DNA of 64,000 nt. It comes from Alphaproteobacteria bacterium. GTDB taxonomy: Bacteria > Pseudomonadota > Alphaproteobacteria > Bin65. The notes under the pieces are model-generated. The model searched no databases. It was not told the origin of the DNA and worked only from the letters and a program-made list of their open reading frames with translations. Shown one piece after another: positions 1 through 7,021 of the stretch. The position numbers were made by a program, and so were the translations under genes. The DNA lies in assembly GCA_021776685.1 (NCBI GenBank), contig JAJFFJ010000071.1:1-64000 (forward strand), read 5' to 3'. Every line of letters starts with the position of its first letter. The first letter of the stretch is position 1.

Positions 1-741
1 CGGGTACGACGGCCAGCGGTGCGTGCGGCACTTCCCGTGGCGGTCGCCACCGCGCGGACCTTCTGTGCCGCACCAACCATTGCTCCGGCATAGTCCGCTT
101 TTGCGGCTTCAGCCACGGCGACGCCCGCGAAGGCCGGGGTCAGGCGTCGGCCCACAAAGTCCCAGGCCGGTGTGGTCGCCAACAGAAAGCGTGCACGGAA
201 GGGGGGTGCGAACAACGTGCCAGTGATGCGCAAGGTCTCGAAGGACTGGTCCAGCAACAGCCGCTCCAGCTGACGGTTGCTGAAGGGGCGGCCGTGACCG
301 AAGGGCGTCCTCTCGAACCGCGCCCAGAAACCGCCGCGGTGGGGGCAGACCACGATTATCCGTCCGTCGTCCTTCAACACCCGCCACAGGTCGCGCAACA
401 GGGGGCGCAGCGCCTCGCTATGCTCCAAGGCATGCACCAGCAAGATACGGTCGACCGAAAGATCGGGCAGCGGCAGATGGGCGTCGTCGCACGCGGCGAC
501 CAGGTTTGGTCCCGCACCAGGCCAGGGATCCGCCGCCGGTCCACCCGGCGACAGTGCAATTGTCCGATCAGCCTCGCCCTTCAGCAATCCCAGGTAGGGG
601 CCGGCATGCCCAACACCCACCAACGTGGAACCGCGCACTGTGGGCCAGTAGCGGCGCACCACCCGACGAATATAGCGACGTGCCACCACGCCGGCGGCAG
701 TGCCATAAAACCGGTCGAGTTCTTCAGGGCTGGGCCACATG
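1..741 (-). CDS. SAM-dependent methyltransferase (partial, 3' end cut by window edge)
   Basis: The reading frame is open from an ATG at 741 to the left edge (247 codons, no stop), so the C-terminus is missing. The N-terminus (MWPSPEELDRFYGTAAG) is followed by a glycine-rich loop (VGVGHAGPYLG) and, near residue 100, a motif IV/post-IV region (DRILLVHALEH, then LRDLWRVLKDDGRIIVV). This is the pattern of class I, Methyltransf_11-type SAM-dependent methyltransferases. The C-terminal part is alanine-rich and resembles the tails of alphaproteobacterial proteins of this kind. The substrate cannot be told. It is divergent from the GST genes to its right. Confidence 0.8.
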
Positions 742-853
742 TCTCAATCCCATGTCCGGCATGCCATTGGCGGCCCCGGCGGCCAATGCTACCGTCTTTG
801 ATCACATGGCATCCAGCCTCAACCGCGGCACTGCCGCGCCGGAGAACCCATTC

Positions 854-1474
854 ATGAAACTGCACTACGCGTCTGCCTCTCCCTTTGTCCGCAAAGTCAT
901 GGCCTGCGCCATCGAGCTTGGCCTTGATGACCGCATTGAAAAGATCGAAACCATCCCGGTCCCGACCGACCTGAATGAGGGGCTCGCGGCCGACAACCCG
1001 CTCGCCAAAATTCCAGCGCTGATCACCGATGATGGCTCGGTGCTGTACGATTCCCGGGTCATCACCGCCTACCTCAACGACATGGCGGTCGCGGGCGGAC
1101 ATGCGGGCCTCGTCCCGGCAGACGGCATGGCGCGTTGGCGGGTGTTGCGGCATGAGGCCCTGTGCGACGGCATCCTCGATGCGCTGGTGGTAACCCGCTA
1201 CGAGAACGCCATGCGGCCCGAGGAAAAGCGTTGGGATGAGTGGATCGATGCGCAGTTGGGCCGGGCGACGCGCGGCCTGGCATGGCTGGAGGCGACCCTG
1301 CCTTACTGGCGCGACGGTGTGGGCCTGGCGACCATCTCCACCGGCTGCGTCCTTGGCTATCTCGACTTCCGGTATGGGGATATGGACTGGCGCGCCGGCC
1401 AACCGGGCCTGGCCGCCTGGTACGCGGACTTCAGCCAGCAGCCCGCAATGCTGGCAACGGCGCCCGGCGCGTAG
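854..1474 (+). CDS. Glutathione S-transferase family protein
   Basis: 206 aa. The N-terminal thioredoxin-like domain (about 1-80) begins MKLHYASASPFVRKVMACAI, with the S/C-P-x-V-R-K-V signature at the start of helix 1 and the SNAIL-like turn as YDSRVITAYL. An all-helical C-terminal domain follows. The open frame extends upstream to 506, but homology only begins at the ATG at 854, so that start was chosen. The next gene, 15 bases downstream, is a second GST of the same layout; the pair probably arose by duplication and is probably co-transcribed. Substrate unknown. Confidence 0.88.
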   Translation: MKLHYASASPFVRKVMACAIELGLDDRIEKIETIPVPTDLNEGLAADNPLAKIPALITDDGSVLYDSRVITAYLNDMAVAGGHAGLVPADGMARWRVLRHEALCDGILDALVVTRYENAMRPEEKRWDEWIDAQLGRATRGLAWLEATLPYWRDGVGLATISTGCVLGYLDFRYGDMDWRAGQPGLAAWYADFSQQPAMLATAPGA

Positions 1475-1489
1475 GAAGGGAAACAGATC

Positions 1490-2104
1490 ATGACAAACAC
1501 GCCACAGATGACGCTCTGGTGGGCGCCTTCTTCCCCCTATGTGCGTATGGTGCTGATTGCCGCCGAGGAGCTGGGCGTCGCGGACAGATTCGAGCGGCAG
1601 GACGTGACGCCGGATACGATTGTCGATGCCTTGGCTCCGGATAACCCGCTGGCCCAGATCCCGACCCTGGTGGTGGACAGCCGGGCAATCTACGACACCC
1701 GCAGTATCCTCTATTGGCTGGATGACCAGTTTGGTCCCCGGCTAATCCCGCGCGAACAGGACGCCCATGCGGCAGTGATGACCGGCTTTGCGCTGGGCAG
1801 CGGGCTGGTCGATGCGGGCAACCTGCGCCGCAATCTGTCCCTCCATGAAGATGGTCAGCGACCCGATGGACTGATCGGCCGCCTGGCCGGCCGAATGACC
1901 CGGGCGCTAGACGGACTGGACGCCAGTGCGGGCGCATTTAGCGATGCCTTTACGGCAGATCAGATCGCGGCTGCAGCTGCGCTCGGCTATCTGGACTTTC
2001 GGTTTGGAGAGGAAGACTGGCGCGGCGCCCGGCCCACCCTGGCGGCCTGGTATGACGGCGTCAGCGGGCGGCCATCCATGACGTCGACGGTACACCCGGC
2101 TTAG
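1490..2104 (+). CDS. Glutathione S-transferase family protein (tandem paralogue)
   Basis: 204 aa, ATG at 1490 preceded by an AGGGA Shine-Dalgarno element. It has the same two-domain GST layout as the preceding gene: N-terminal APSSPYVRMVLIAAEELGV, YDTRSILYWL in the thioredoxin-like half, and an alpha-helical half ending LGYLDFRFGEEDWRGARPTLAAWYDGVSGRPS. The motif GYLDFRxGxxDWR occurs in both, supporting local duplication. Its last 4 bases overlap the 3' end of the convergent Nudix gene. Confidence 0.88.
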   Translation: MTNTPQMTLWWAPSSPYVRMVLIAAEELGVADRFERQDVTPDTIVDALAPDNPLAQIPTLVVDSRAIYDTRSILYWLDDQFGPRLIPREQDAHAAVMTGFALGSGLVDAGNLRRNLSLHEDGQRPDGLIGRLAGRMTRALDGLDASAGAFSDAFTADQIAAAAALGYLDFRFGEEDWRGARPTLAAWYDGVSGRPSMTSTVHPA

Positions 2105-2535
2105 GTACTCGCGGTTCTGCGGCTGCGCGACAGGGCGATGATGCGCACGGTCTCGCTCCAAAGGGCATAGGGCCCAAGATCATCCGCATCGGCCCAGATG
2201 GCATCGTCGGCATCGTCCCCGGCGACCAGATCGCCAGCCACCCAATCGGCATCGAAGTCGACCAGGGTGTAGTGAAAGAGATCGCCGCCGGGCTCCTGAG
2301 TGATGCTGTCGATCACATCCAGCAGGGTGCCCACCTGGATGTGGGTGCCCGTCTCTTCCGCCACCTCCCGCACTGCGGTCTCGCGGGTGGTCTCGCCCAG
2401 ATTCTGGCGGCCGCCGGGCAGGCTCCAGCTGCCTTTCCGGGGCGGCTTGCCCCGGCGGATCAGGAGGACATCGTTGCCTTTCCAGACGACGACACCAACG
2501 CCCACAACCGGCGACTTGTGCTCATCGGGCGGCAT
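2101..2535 (-). CDS. Nudix hydrolase
   Basis: 144 aa. A complete Nudix box is visible at about residues 42-63: G42, five residues, E48, seven residues, then R56-E57-V58-x-E60-E61-x-G63 (REVAEETG). This is the Mg-binding pyrophosphohydrolase motif. The protein is a single compact Nudix domain with no extra domain, of the small ADP-ribose/NADH-diphosphatase or MutT-like type; the substrate cannot be assigned. It is convergent with the GST gene and lies downstream of the phaB terminator on the same strand, so it probably has its own promoter. Confidence 0.88.
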   Translation of the reverse strand: MPPDEHKSPVVGVGVVVWKGNDVLLIRRGKPPRKGSWSLPGGRQNLGETTRETAVREVAEETGTHIQVGTLLDVIDSITQEPGGDLFHYTLVDFDADWVAGDLVAGDDADDAIWADADDLGPYALWSETVRIIALSRSRRTAST

Positions 2536-2567
2536 GGAAATGGCGGCGGCTCCTGGCTGGCGGCATC

Positions 2568-2597
2568 AAAAAAGCCCGGCTCTCGCGAACCGGGCTT
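2568..2597 (-). terminator. Rho-independent terminator of phaB
   Basis: An 8-bp perfect stem (AAGCCCGG at 2572-2579, CCGGGCTT at 2590-2597) with a 10-base loop is followed, read on the minus strand, by a run of six T (2573 down to 2568). It sits 34 bases after the phaB stop, so it should end the phaB transcript before the Nudix gene. Confidence 0.85.
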
Positions 2598-2631
2598 CCT
2601 CAATAGCGGCTTGGCGGCCCCCAGTACATGT

Positions 2632-3354
2632 CTAGTACATATGCTGACCGCCATTGATCGACAGGGTCGACCCGGTCACGAAGTCGGCGTTGTCGGCGAC
2701 CAGGAAGAGGACGCCGCGGGCGATGTCGTCGGCGTTCCCGAGACGGCCCATGGGAATGCGCTGAATAATGCGCTCCAGCACCTTTTGCGGCACGGCGCGC
2801 ACCATGTCGGTGTCCACATAGCCGGGCGCAATGGCGTTGACCGTGATGCCCTGGGCCGCACCCTCCTGCGCCAGCGCCTTGGTGAATCCATGGATACCGG
2901 ATTTGGCAGCCGCGTAGTTGACCTGGCCGTACTGGCCGCCCTGGCCATTGATCGAACCGATGTTGACGATGCGGCCAAACTTGCGCTCGCGCATACCGTC
3001 GATCACGGCGCGGCTGCAGTTGAAGCAGCTCGACAGGTTGGTCCGGATGACGTCTTCCCAGTTTTCATGGGACATCCGGTGGAGAGTGCCGTCCCGGGTG
3101 ATGCCAGCGTTGTTGACCAGCACTTCCACAGGGCCAAGCTCTTCGTCGATCTGTTTGATGGCAGCCTGCACAGCGTCAAAATCGCTAACGTCAAACTTGT
3201 AGGCCTTGATGCCGGTCTTCTCGGTGAAGGTCTGCGCCGCCTCGTCATTGCCGCCATAGTTGGCCGCGACCGTATAGCCGGCCTCCTTCAACCCGATGCT
3301 GATGGCTTCGCCGATACCGCGGGTTCCGCCCGTGACCAATGCAACCCTCGCCAT
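2632..3354 (-). CDS. phaB: Acetoacetyl-CoA reductase (NADPH), PhaB
   Basis: 240 aa short-chain dehydrogenase that reduces acetoacetyl-CoA to (R)-3-hydroxybutyryl-CoA for PHA synthesis. The protein starts MARVALVTGGTRGIGEAIS (TGxxxGIG cofactor motif), has NNAG, a catalytic Ser in NIGSINGQ, and the Y-x-x-x-K pair in NYAAAKSG, and ends SINGGQHMY, as is usual for PhaB. ATG 3354 was chosen because GGAGGA lies just upstream; a TTG at 3366 would put that ribosome site inside the gene. It is downstream of phaA but has its own promoter-operator region and a terminator. Confidence 0.96.
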   Translation of the reverse strand: MARVALVTGGTRGIGEAISIGLKEAGYTVAANYGGNDEAAQTFTEKTGIKAYKFDVSDFDAVQAAIKQIDEELGPVEVLVNNAGITRDGTLHRMSHENWEDVIRTNLSSCFNCSRAVIDGMRERKFGRIVNIGSINGQGGQYGQVNYAAAKSGIHGFTKALAQEGAAQGITVNAIAPGYVDTDMVRAVPQKVLERIIQRIPMGRLGNADDIARGVLFLVADNADFVTGSTLSINGGQHMY

Positions 3355-3438
3355 TGTTTCCTCCAATTATGTTTGTTTGTTCCGCCAGATATTCCGGCGC
3401 ACTTCGGTATGCGGGATTTCAGCCCGCTGCTGCGCCCG

Positions 3439-3467
3439 CATATAGGCAGTTATTGTGCAGTGCACAA
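3439..3467 (-). promoter_or_regulatory. phaB promoter with TGC/GCA palindrome (candidate PhaR operator)
   Basis: A perfect inverted repeat, TTGTGCA-G-TGCACAA, lies at 3453-3467. Read on the minus strand, its first half supplies a -35-like TTGTGC (3467-3462), followed after 17 bases by a -10-like TATATG (3444-3439). PhaR proteins are known to bind TGC/GCA-rich sites upstream of pha genes. The assignment to PhaR is inferred from this and from similar palindromes at the other two pha promoters. More GCAAT/GCAATT copies lie at 3471-3486. Confidence 0.6.
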
Positions 3468-3531
3468 TTGGCGCAATGCCGCAATTACCCTATTGAATTT
3501 GGGACGGCGACCACGCCCGGTCGCCCTCCGC

Positions 3532-4707
3532 TCAGTCGCGCTCGACGCACATTGCAATGCCCATGCCGCCGCCGATGCACAAGGTGGCCAAGCCCTTCTT
3601 GCCGCCTCGGCGCTTCAACTCGTAAAGCAGCGTCGTCAGGATGCGCGCGCCAGAAGCGCCGATGGGATGGCCAAGGGCAATGGCGCCACCATTCACATTC
3701 ACCTTGTCCATATCGAAGCCGAGATCCTTGGCCACCGCACAGGACTGGGCCGCGAAGGCCTCGTTGGATTCGATCAGATCCAGGTCGCCAATCGACCAAC
3801 CGGCTTTCTCCAATGCCTTGCGGCTGGCCGGGATCGGGCCGGAACCCATGACCGCCGGATCGACGCCCGCGGTCGCCCACGAAACGATACGGCCCAAAGG
3901 CTCTACGCCGCGCTTGGCGGCCTCGTCCGCGGACATCAGTACCAGCGCGGCAGCGCCGTCGTTGATGCCCGATGCGTTGCCTGCGGTCACCGTGCCTTCA
4001 CCGACAAAGGCGGGGCGCAGCTTGGACAGAGTCTCTGCCGTCGTCCCCGGGCGCGGATATTCGTCCATATCGACCACATTCTCGCCCTTGCGGGTCTTGA
4101 TCGTGACCGACGCAATCTCGTCGGCAAACTTGCCCGAGTTTTGCGCCGCCTCGGCCTTAGCCTGGCTCGATGCTGCAAATTCATCCTGCGCTTCACGGGT
4201 GATCTGCCACTGCTCGGCGACATTCTCTGCCGTGTTACCCATGTGATACCCGTGAAAGGCGTCCCACAAGCCGTCCTTGATCATCGTGTCGGTAAAGCCA
4301 AGGTCGCCCATCTTCTGCCCGTCGCGAAGGTGGGCGGCATGGGGCGATTGGCTCATGCTTTCCTGCCCACCCGCGACCACGATGGCGGCGTCGCCCGCCT
4401 GGATTGCCTGGCTGGCCATGGCCACTGCACGCAGACCGGAGCCACACACCTGATTGATCGTGAGCGCCGTCGTTTCCTGGGGCACGCCCGCGGCCATCGC
4501 AGCCTGGCGCGCCGGGTTCTGGCCCGTCGCCGCCGTCAGTACCTGTCCCAGAATGACGTCGTCAACGTCAGCGCCGGCAACCGATGCCCGGTCCAGTGCC
4601 GCCTCGATTGCAACGGTGCCGAGGGCGGAGGCAGACAGCGAACTCAGCGCACCATTGAAGGCGCCAATTGGGGTGCGGGCTGCGCTCGCAATAATCACAT
4701 CGGACAT
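3532..4707 (-). CDS. phaA: Acetyl-CoA C-acetyltransferase (beta-ketothiolase), PhaA
   Basis: 391 aa, the normal length for biosynthetic thiolases. It condenses two acetyl-CoA to acetoacetyl-CoA. The nucleophilic Cys88 is in [11 protein letters not shown], the catalytic His in [17 protein letters not shown], and the second Cys in the C-terminal CIGGGMG. The N-terminus [17 protein letters not shown] is standard. It provides the substrate for PhaB downstream. A palindrome-containing promoter lies upstream at 4775-4820, and a gap of about 177 bases with a second promoter separates it from phaB. Confidence 0.97.
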   Translation of the reverse strand: MSDVIIASAARTPIGAFNGALSSLSASALGTVAIEAALDRASVAGADVDDVILGQVLTAATGQNPARQAAMAAGVPQETTALTINQVCGSGLRAVAMASQAIQAGDAAIVVAGGQESMSQSPHAAHLRDGQKMGDLGFTDTMIKDGLWDAFHGYHMGNTAENVAEQWQITREAQDEFAASSQAKAEAAQNSGKFADEIASVTIKTRKGENVVDMDEYPRPGTTAETLSKLRPAFVGEGTVTAGNASGINDGAAALVLMSADEAAKRGVEPLGRIVSWATAGVDPAVMGSGPIPASRKALEKAGWSIGDLDLIESNEAFAAQSCAVAKDLGFDMDKVNVNGGAIALGHPIGASGARILTTLLYELKRRGGKKGLATLCIGGGMGIAMCVERD

Positions 4708-4774
4708 TGTCTATTCCTTCCATCTGCGGCCGGATTTCGACCGCACGTCACAGCGGTGATTTTACCATATTTCC

Positions 4775-4820
4775 AATATAAGCGCATCATATTGCAGTGC
4801 AACATTTTTAATGCAACGCA
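4775..4820 (-). promoter_or_regulatory. phaA promoter with TGC/GCA palindromes (candidate PhaR operator)
   Basis: The perfect repeat TTGCA-G-TGCAA (4792-4802) contains, on the minus strand, a -35-like TTGCAC (4802-4797) spaced 16 bases from a -10-like TATATT (4780-4775). A second TGCAACGCAA element lies just upstream (about 4811-4820). The arrangement copies the phaB promoter: half of the palindrome doubles as the -35 box. PhaR binding is inferred. Confidence 0.6.
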
Positions 4821-4839
4821 ACATCCACCTCGGACGGGA

Positions 4840-6084
4840 CTATGTCCTCTCCAACAACCACCGCGACAACGGCTGCCACAGGGCTTTTCGGCGACTGCCA
4901 GTGACCATGCCGATGTGGCCCGCAGACAGAGGAACCGTCGTCGCATCGGGCAAGGCCGCAGCCAGCGCGCCGGCGCTTCCCGGCGGCACGATTCGGTCAT
5001 TTGCGGGCAAGAAGGCGATCGACGGCAGGTCGAGCGCGTGCGGGTCAATCACTTCACCACCCAGCGCCCATGCGCCTTTTACGGTGGCATTGGTGGCGTA
5101 CCACTCGAGGAAGCAAGTGCGGGCCACATCCCACGCCATGGGGATGCCGTCATTCAGCCAATCCTCAAGCGCCACGAAATGCCGGGTCTCTTCGGCTTCC
5201 AGATCCATGTCGGCGAACCGGCTGAACTTGCGGTAGGCCAGATAAGGATCATTCAGGGCGAACAGAGTCTGCAGCCCCTCCACCGGCAGGAGGCCGCCTG
5301 CCGCCAGACCCGGCAACCAGGAACCCACCAGGGCTGCAAGGTGTTTAGCCTGTGCCTCACGCTCGGCATGGAAGTCCCAGGGCACTGCCAGCAGGGCCAG
5401 ACCGGCCACGTCCGCACGGCAGTGTTGGGCCAGCGCCAGGGTAAGCAAGCCCCCCATGCAATAGCCCACCAGCGGTACCGGCCCGGCGCCAAGCGCGCGC
5501 GCCACCTCAAAGGCAGGCAGCAGCCGATCCGTGAAATAGTCATCCAGAGTGAAGCGCCGCTCATCGGTGTCCGGGTCGCCCCAATCCAGGACCAGCGGGC
5601 GCAGGCCGCGGCGGGTCAGGTAGGCGGCCAGCGACCGGCCGGGCATGAGGTCGAGCACATGGCTCCGGTTCACCAGCGACGGCACCAGCAATACAGGCGG
5701 CCGCGGCGATCGGGGCTGGCGGGCGCCGTAATCGAACAGCCGGGCGGTGCCTGCCTGCCAGATTACGGGCGCACGGGTTTCAGGTCTGGCCCAGGTGAAC
5801 TCCCGATAGCGGCGAATGCCTGCCACCATGTTCCGGTACCCACTACCAGCGCGATCTTCAAGCATTGCACCGAAGGCGATGGGATCAATATTCTGTGTTG
5901 CGGCTGCGAGATCGCGAGCTACTGGCTCAAGCCCGTCCTTCCAGGCGAGCGAGCCGTTCTTCCAGCTCTGCCATGCGGCCGCGGAGCTGCTCAAGCTCGC
6001 CGCCGTCATCCACAGGTGCATCGCCGCCGGCCTTGGACCCAGCCGGCCGGTGGTCACCTCCGGTGCTGTCTGTTGCCTGGTCAT
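4840..6084 (-). CDS. phaC: PHA synthase, class III-like PhaC (alpha/beta hydrolase fold)
   Basis: About 414 aa from the ATG at 6084. It polymerises hydroxyacyl-CoA into PHA at granules. The lipase-like box is GYCMGG, with the nucleophilic Cys near residue 209. The Asp is probably in PANDRIVPP and the His in SAGHIGMVTG, forming the Cys-Asp-His triad of PHA synthases. The core (LLVPSLVNRSHVLDLMPGRSL, LVLDWGDPDTDER, FTLDDYF) matches class III-type PhaC. The start is uncertain: TTG 6093, ATG 6084, ATG 6021 and ATG 6009 are all in frame. The residues GPRPAAMHLWM look like part of the family N-terminus, which favours an early start. That start overlaps the previous gene by about 158 bases in another frame. 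Confidence 0.85.
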   Translation of the reverse strand: MTRQQTAPEVTTGRLGPRPAAMHLWMTAASLSSSAAAWQSWKNGSLAWKDGLEPVARDLAAATQNIDPIAFGAMLEDRAGSGYRNMVAGIRRYREFTWARPETRAPVIWQAGTARLFDYGARQPRSPRPPVLLVPSLVNRSHVLDLMPGRSLAAYLTRRGLRPLVLDWGDPDTDERRFTLDDYFTDRLLPAFEVARALGAGPVPLVGYCMGGLLTLALAQHCRADVAGLALLAVPWDFHAEREAQAKHLAALVGSWLPGLAAGGLLPVEGLQTLFALNDPYLAYRKFSRFADMDLEAEETRHFVALEDWLNDGIPMAWDVARTCFLEWYATNATVKGAWALGGEVIDPHALDLPSIAFLPANDRIVPPGSAGALAAALPDATTVPLSAGHIGMVTGSRRKALWQPLSRWLLERT

Positions 6085-6277
6085 TTGGGTCAAAATCCCC
6101 GCTTTCTCCGGGAGTTTCCGCCGCGGCGCCCATGGCCGCTGCGCCCGCCGAGAACATATGCGCCATCCGCATCGTGGTTTCCGCCAACGTATCGTCGGCC
6201 GCCACTGCGGCCAATTGCTGTTGCCACAGCGCGATAAACTGATCTGCCAGTTTTTCGATTTCGGTCGGCTTGCTCAT
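5927..6277 (-). CDS. Small acidic PhaE-like PHA synthase accessory protein (hypothetical)
   Basis: 116 aa. A helical N-terminus (MSKPTEIEKLADQFIALWQQ) is followed by Met/Ala-rich helices, an acidic low-complexity linker (about 55-90), and a C-terminal coiled coil (ELEQLRGRMAELEERLARLE). The heptad-like coiled coil and the position before phaC suggest a small partner subunit of the synthase, like the PhaE/PhaR-type subunits of class III/IV enzymes. I recognise no named family with certainty. A TATAAT sits only 6 bases before the ATG, so the transcript may be leaderless. The 3' half is overprinted by the phaC start. Confidence 0.65.
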   Translation of the reverse strand: MSKPTEIEKLADQFIALWQQQLAAVAADDTLAETTMRMAHMFSAGAAAMGAAAETPGESGDFDPNDQATDSTGGDHRPAGSKAGGDAPVDDGGELEQLRGRMAELEERLARLEGRA

Positions 6278-6283
6278 GGCTCA

Positions 6284-6337
6284 ATTATACGATCCCGTTT
6301 GCGTGCAAAGCAAAAAAGTTTGTTGCGCAGCGCAGCA
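6284..6337. promoter_or_regulatory. Divergent phaE-like/phaR promoter region with TGC/GCA palindromes
   Basis: Two perfect inverted repeats are visible: TTTGC-GT-GCAAA (6298-6309) and TGCGC-A-GCGCA (6324-6334). On the minus strand TATAAT (6289-6284) is paired with a -35-like TTGCTT (6313-6308), and the first repeat lies between and partly over these elements. The second repeat is placed to control phaR on the plus strand. This suggests that PhaR represses both itself and the synthase genes; PhaR autoregulation is known in other bacteria. Confidence 0.6.
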
Positions 6338-6388
6338 TTTTCGTTTCAATTCAATGAAATATCCGAAGTTTGGGAGAAGGAGCCACCA

Positions 6389-6997
6389 ATGGCCGCCAGG
6401 AAATCTGACGGTGATGGCCCGATCACGATCAAGAAATACGCCAACCGCCGCCTCTACAATACGGCGAGCAGTTCCTACGTGACTTTGGACGATCTGGCGA
6501 CAATGGTCAAAGATGAGCAGGAGTTTGTGGTCTATGACGCAAAATCCGGCAACGACATCACCCGGTCGGTGCTAACACAGATTATTGTCGAGGAAGAATC
6601 CAAGGGCCAGCACCTGTTGCCCATTGGCTTTCTGCGACAGCTCATTGCCTACTATGGCGATTCGCTGGAAACGCTCGTGCCGAAATATCTCGAACAGAGC
6701 ATGGACGCGTTCCGGCACAATCAGGACGACATGCGTCAACACCTGACCCAAGCCTTTGACGGCGTCTTTCCGTTCGGGTCGCTGGAAGATATGAGCCGGC
6801 AGAACATGGACATGATGCGCCAGGCAATGGAGGTGTTTACGCCCTTTGCCGGGCAGACAGTGGCCGCCAATGGCAGCGTCAGTGAAGATAGCAGCAAAGA
6901 CACCGGCGAGGACGACGCCTTCGGTGACCTACAGGAACAGATTGAAGCGCTGAAACGCCAGGTGGATGCCCTGTCACGGGCGAAGCGGGCGGGTTAG
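6389..6997 (+). CDS. phaR: PHA synthesis repressor PhaR
   Basis: 202 aa. The N-terminal PHB_acc_N domain is unmistakable (TIKKYANRRLYNTASSSYVTLDDLA, with DIT near residue 57). Helical repeats follow, with a C-terminal coiled coil (DLQEQIEALKRQVDALSRA). PhaR senses PHA and represses phasin, synthesis genes and itself. The ATG at 6389 follows GGAGAAGGAG; the upstream open frame to 5816 is antisense to phaC and is ignored. It is divergent from the small PhaE-like gene. No phasin gene (phaP) is seen in the window. Confidence 0.95.
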   Translation: MAARKSDGDGPITIKKYANRRLYNTASSSYVTLDDLATMVKDEQEFVVYDAKSGNDITRSVLTQIIVEEESKGQHLLPIGFLRQLIAYYGDSLETLVPKYLEQSMDAFRHNQDDMRQHLTQAFDGVFPFGSLEDMSRQNMDMMRQAMEVFTPFAGQTVAANGSVSEDSSKDTGEDDAFGDLQEQIEALKRQVDALSRAKRAG

Positions 6998-7021
6998 GCT
7001 GCCGGCAATGTTATCCGGGGG

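Noticed and set aside
2272-6237. A plus-strand open frame of 1,321 codons, the longest in the window, antisense to the Nudix, phaB, phaA and phaC genes.
   Set aside because: The minus-strand genes are clear family members covering the same bases. The plus-strand translation shows no domain and has the Arg/Ala/Gly-rich composition of GC-rich shadow frames.
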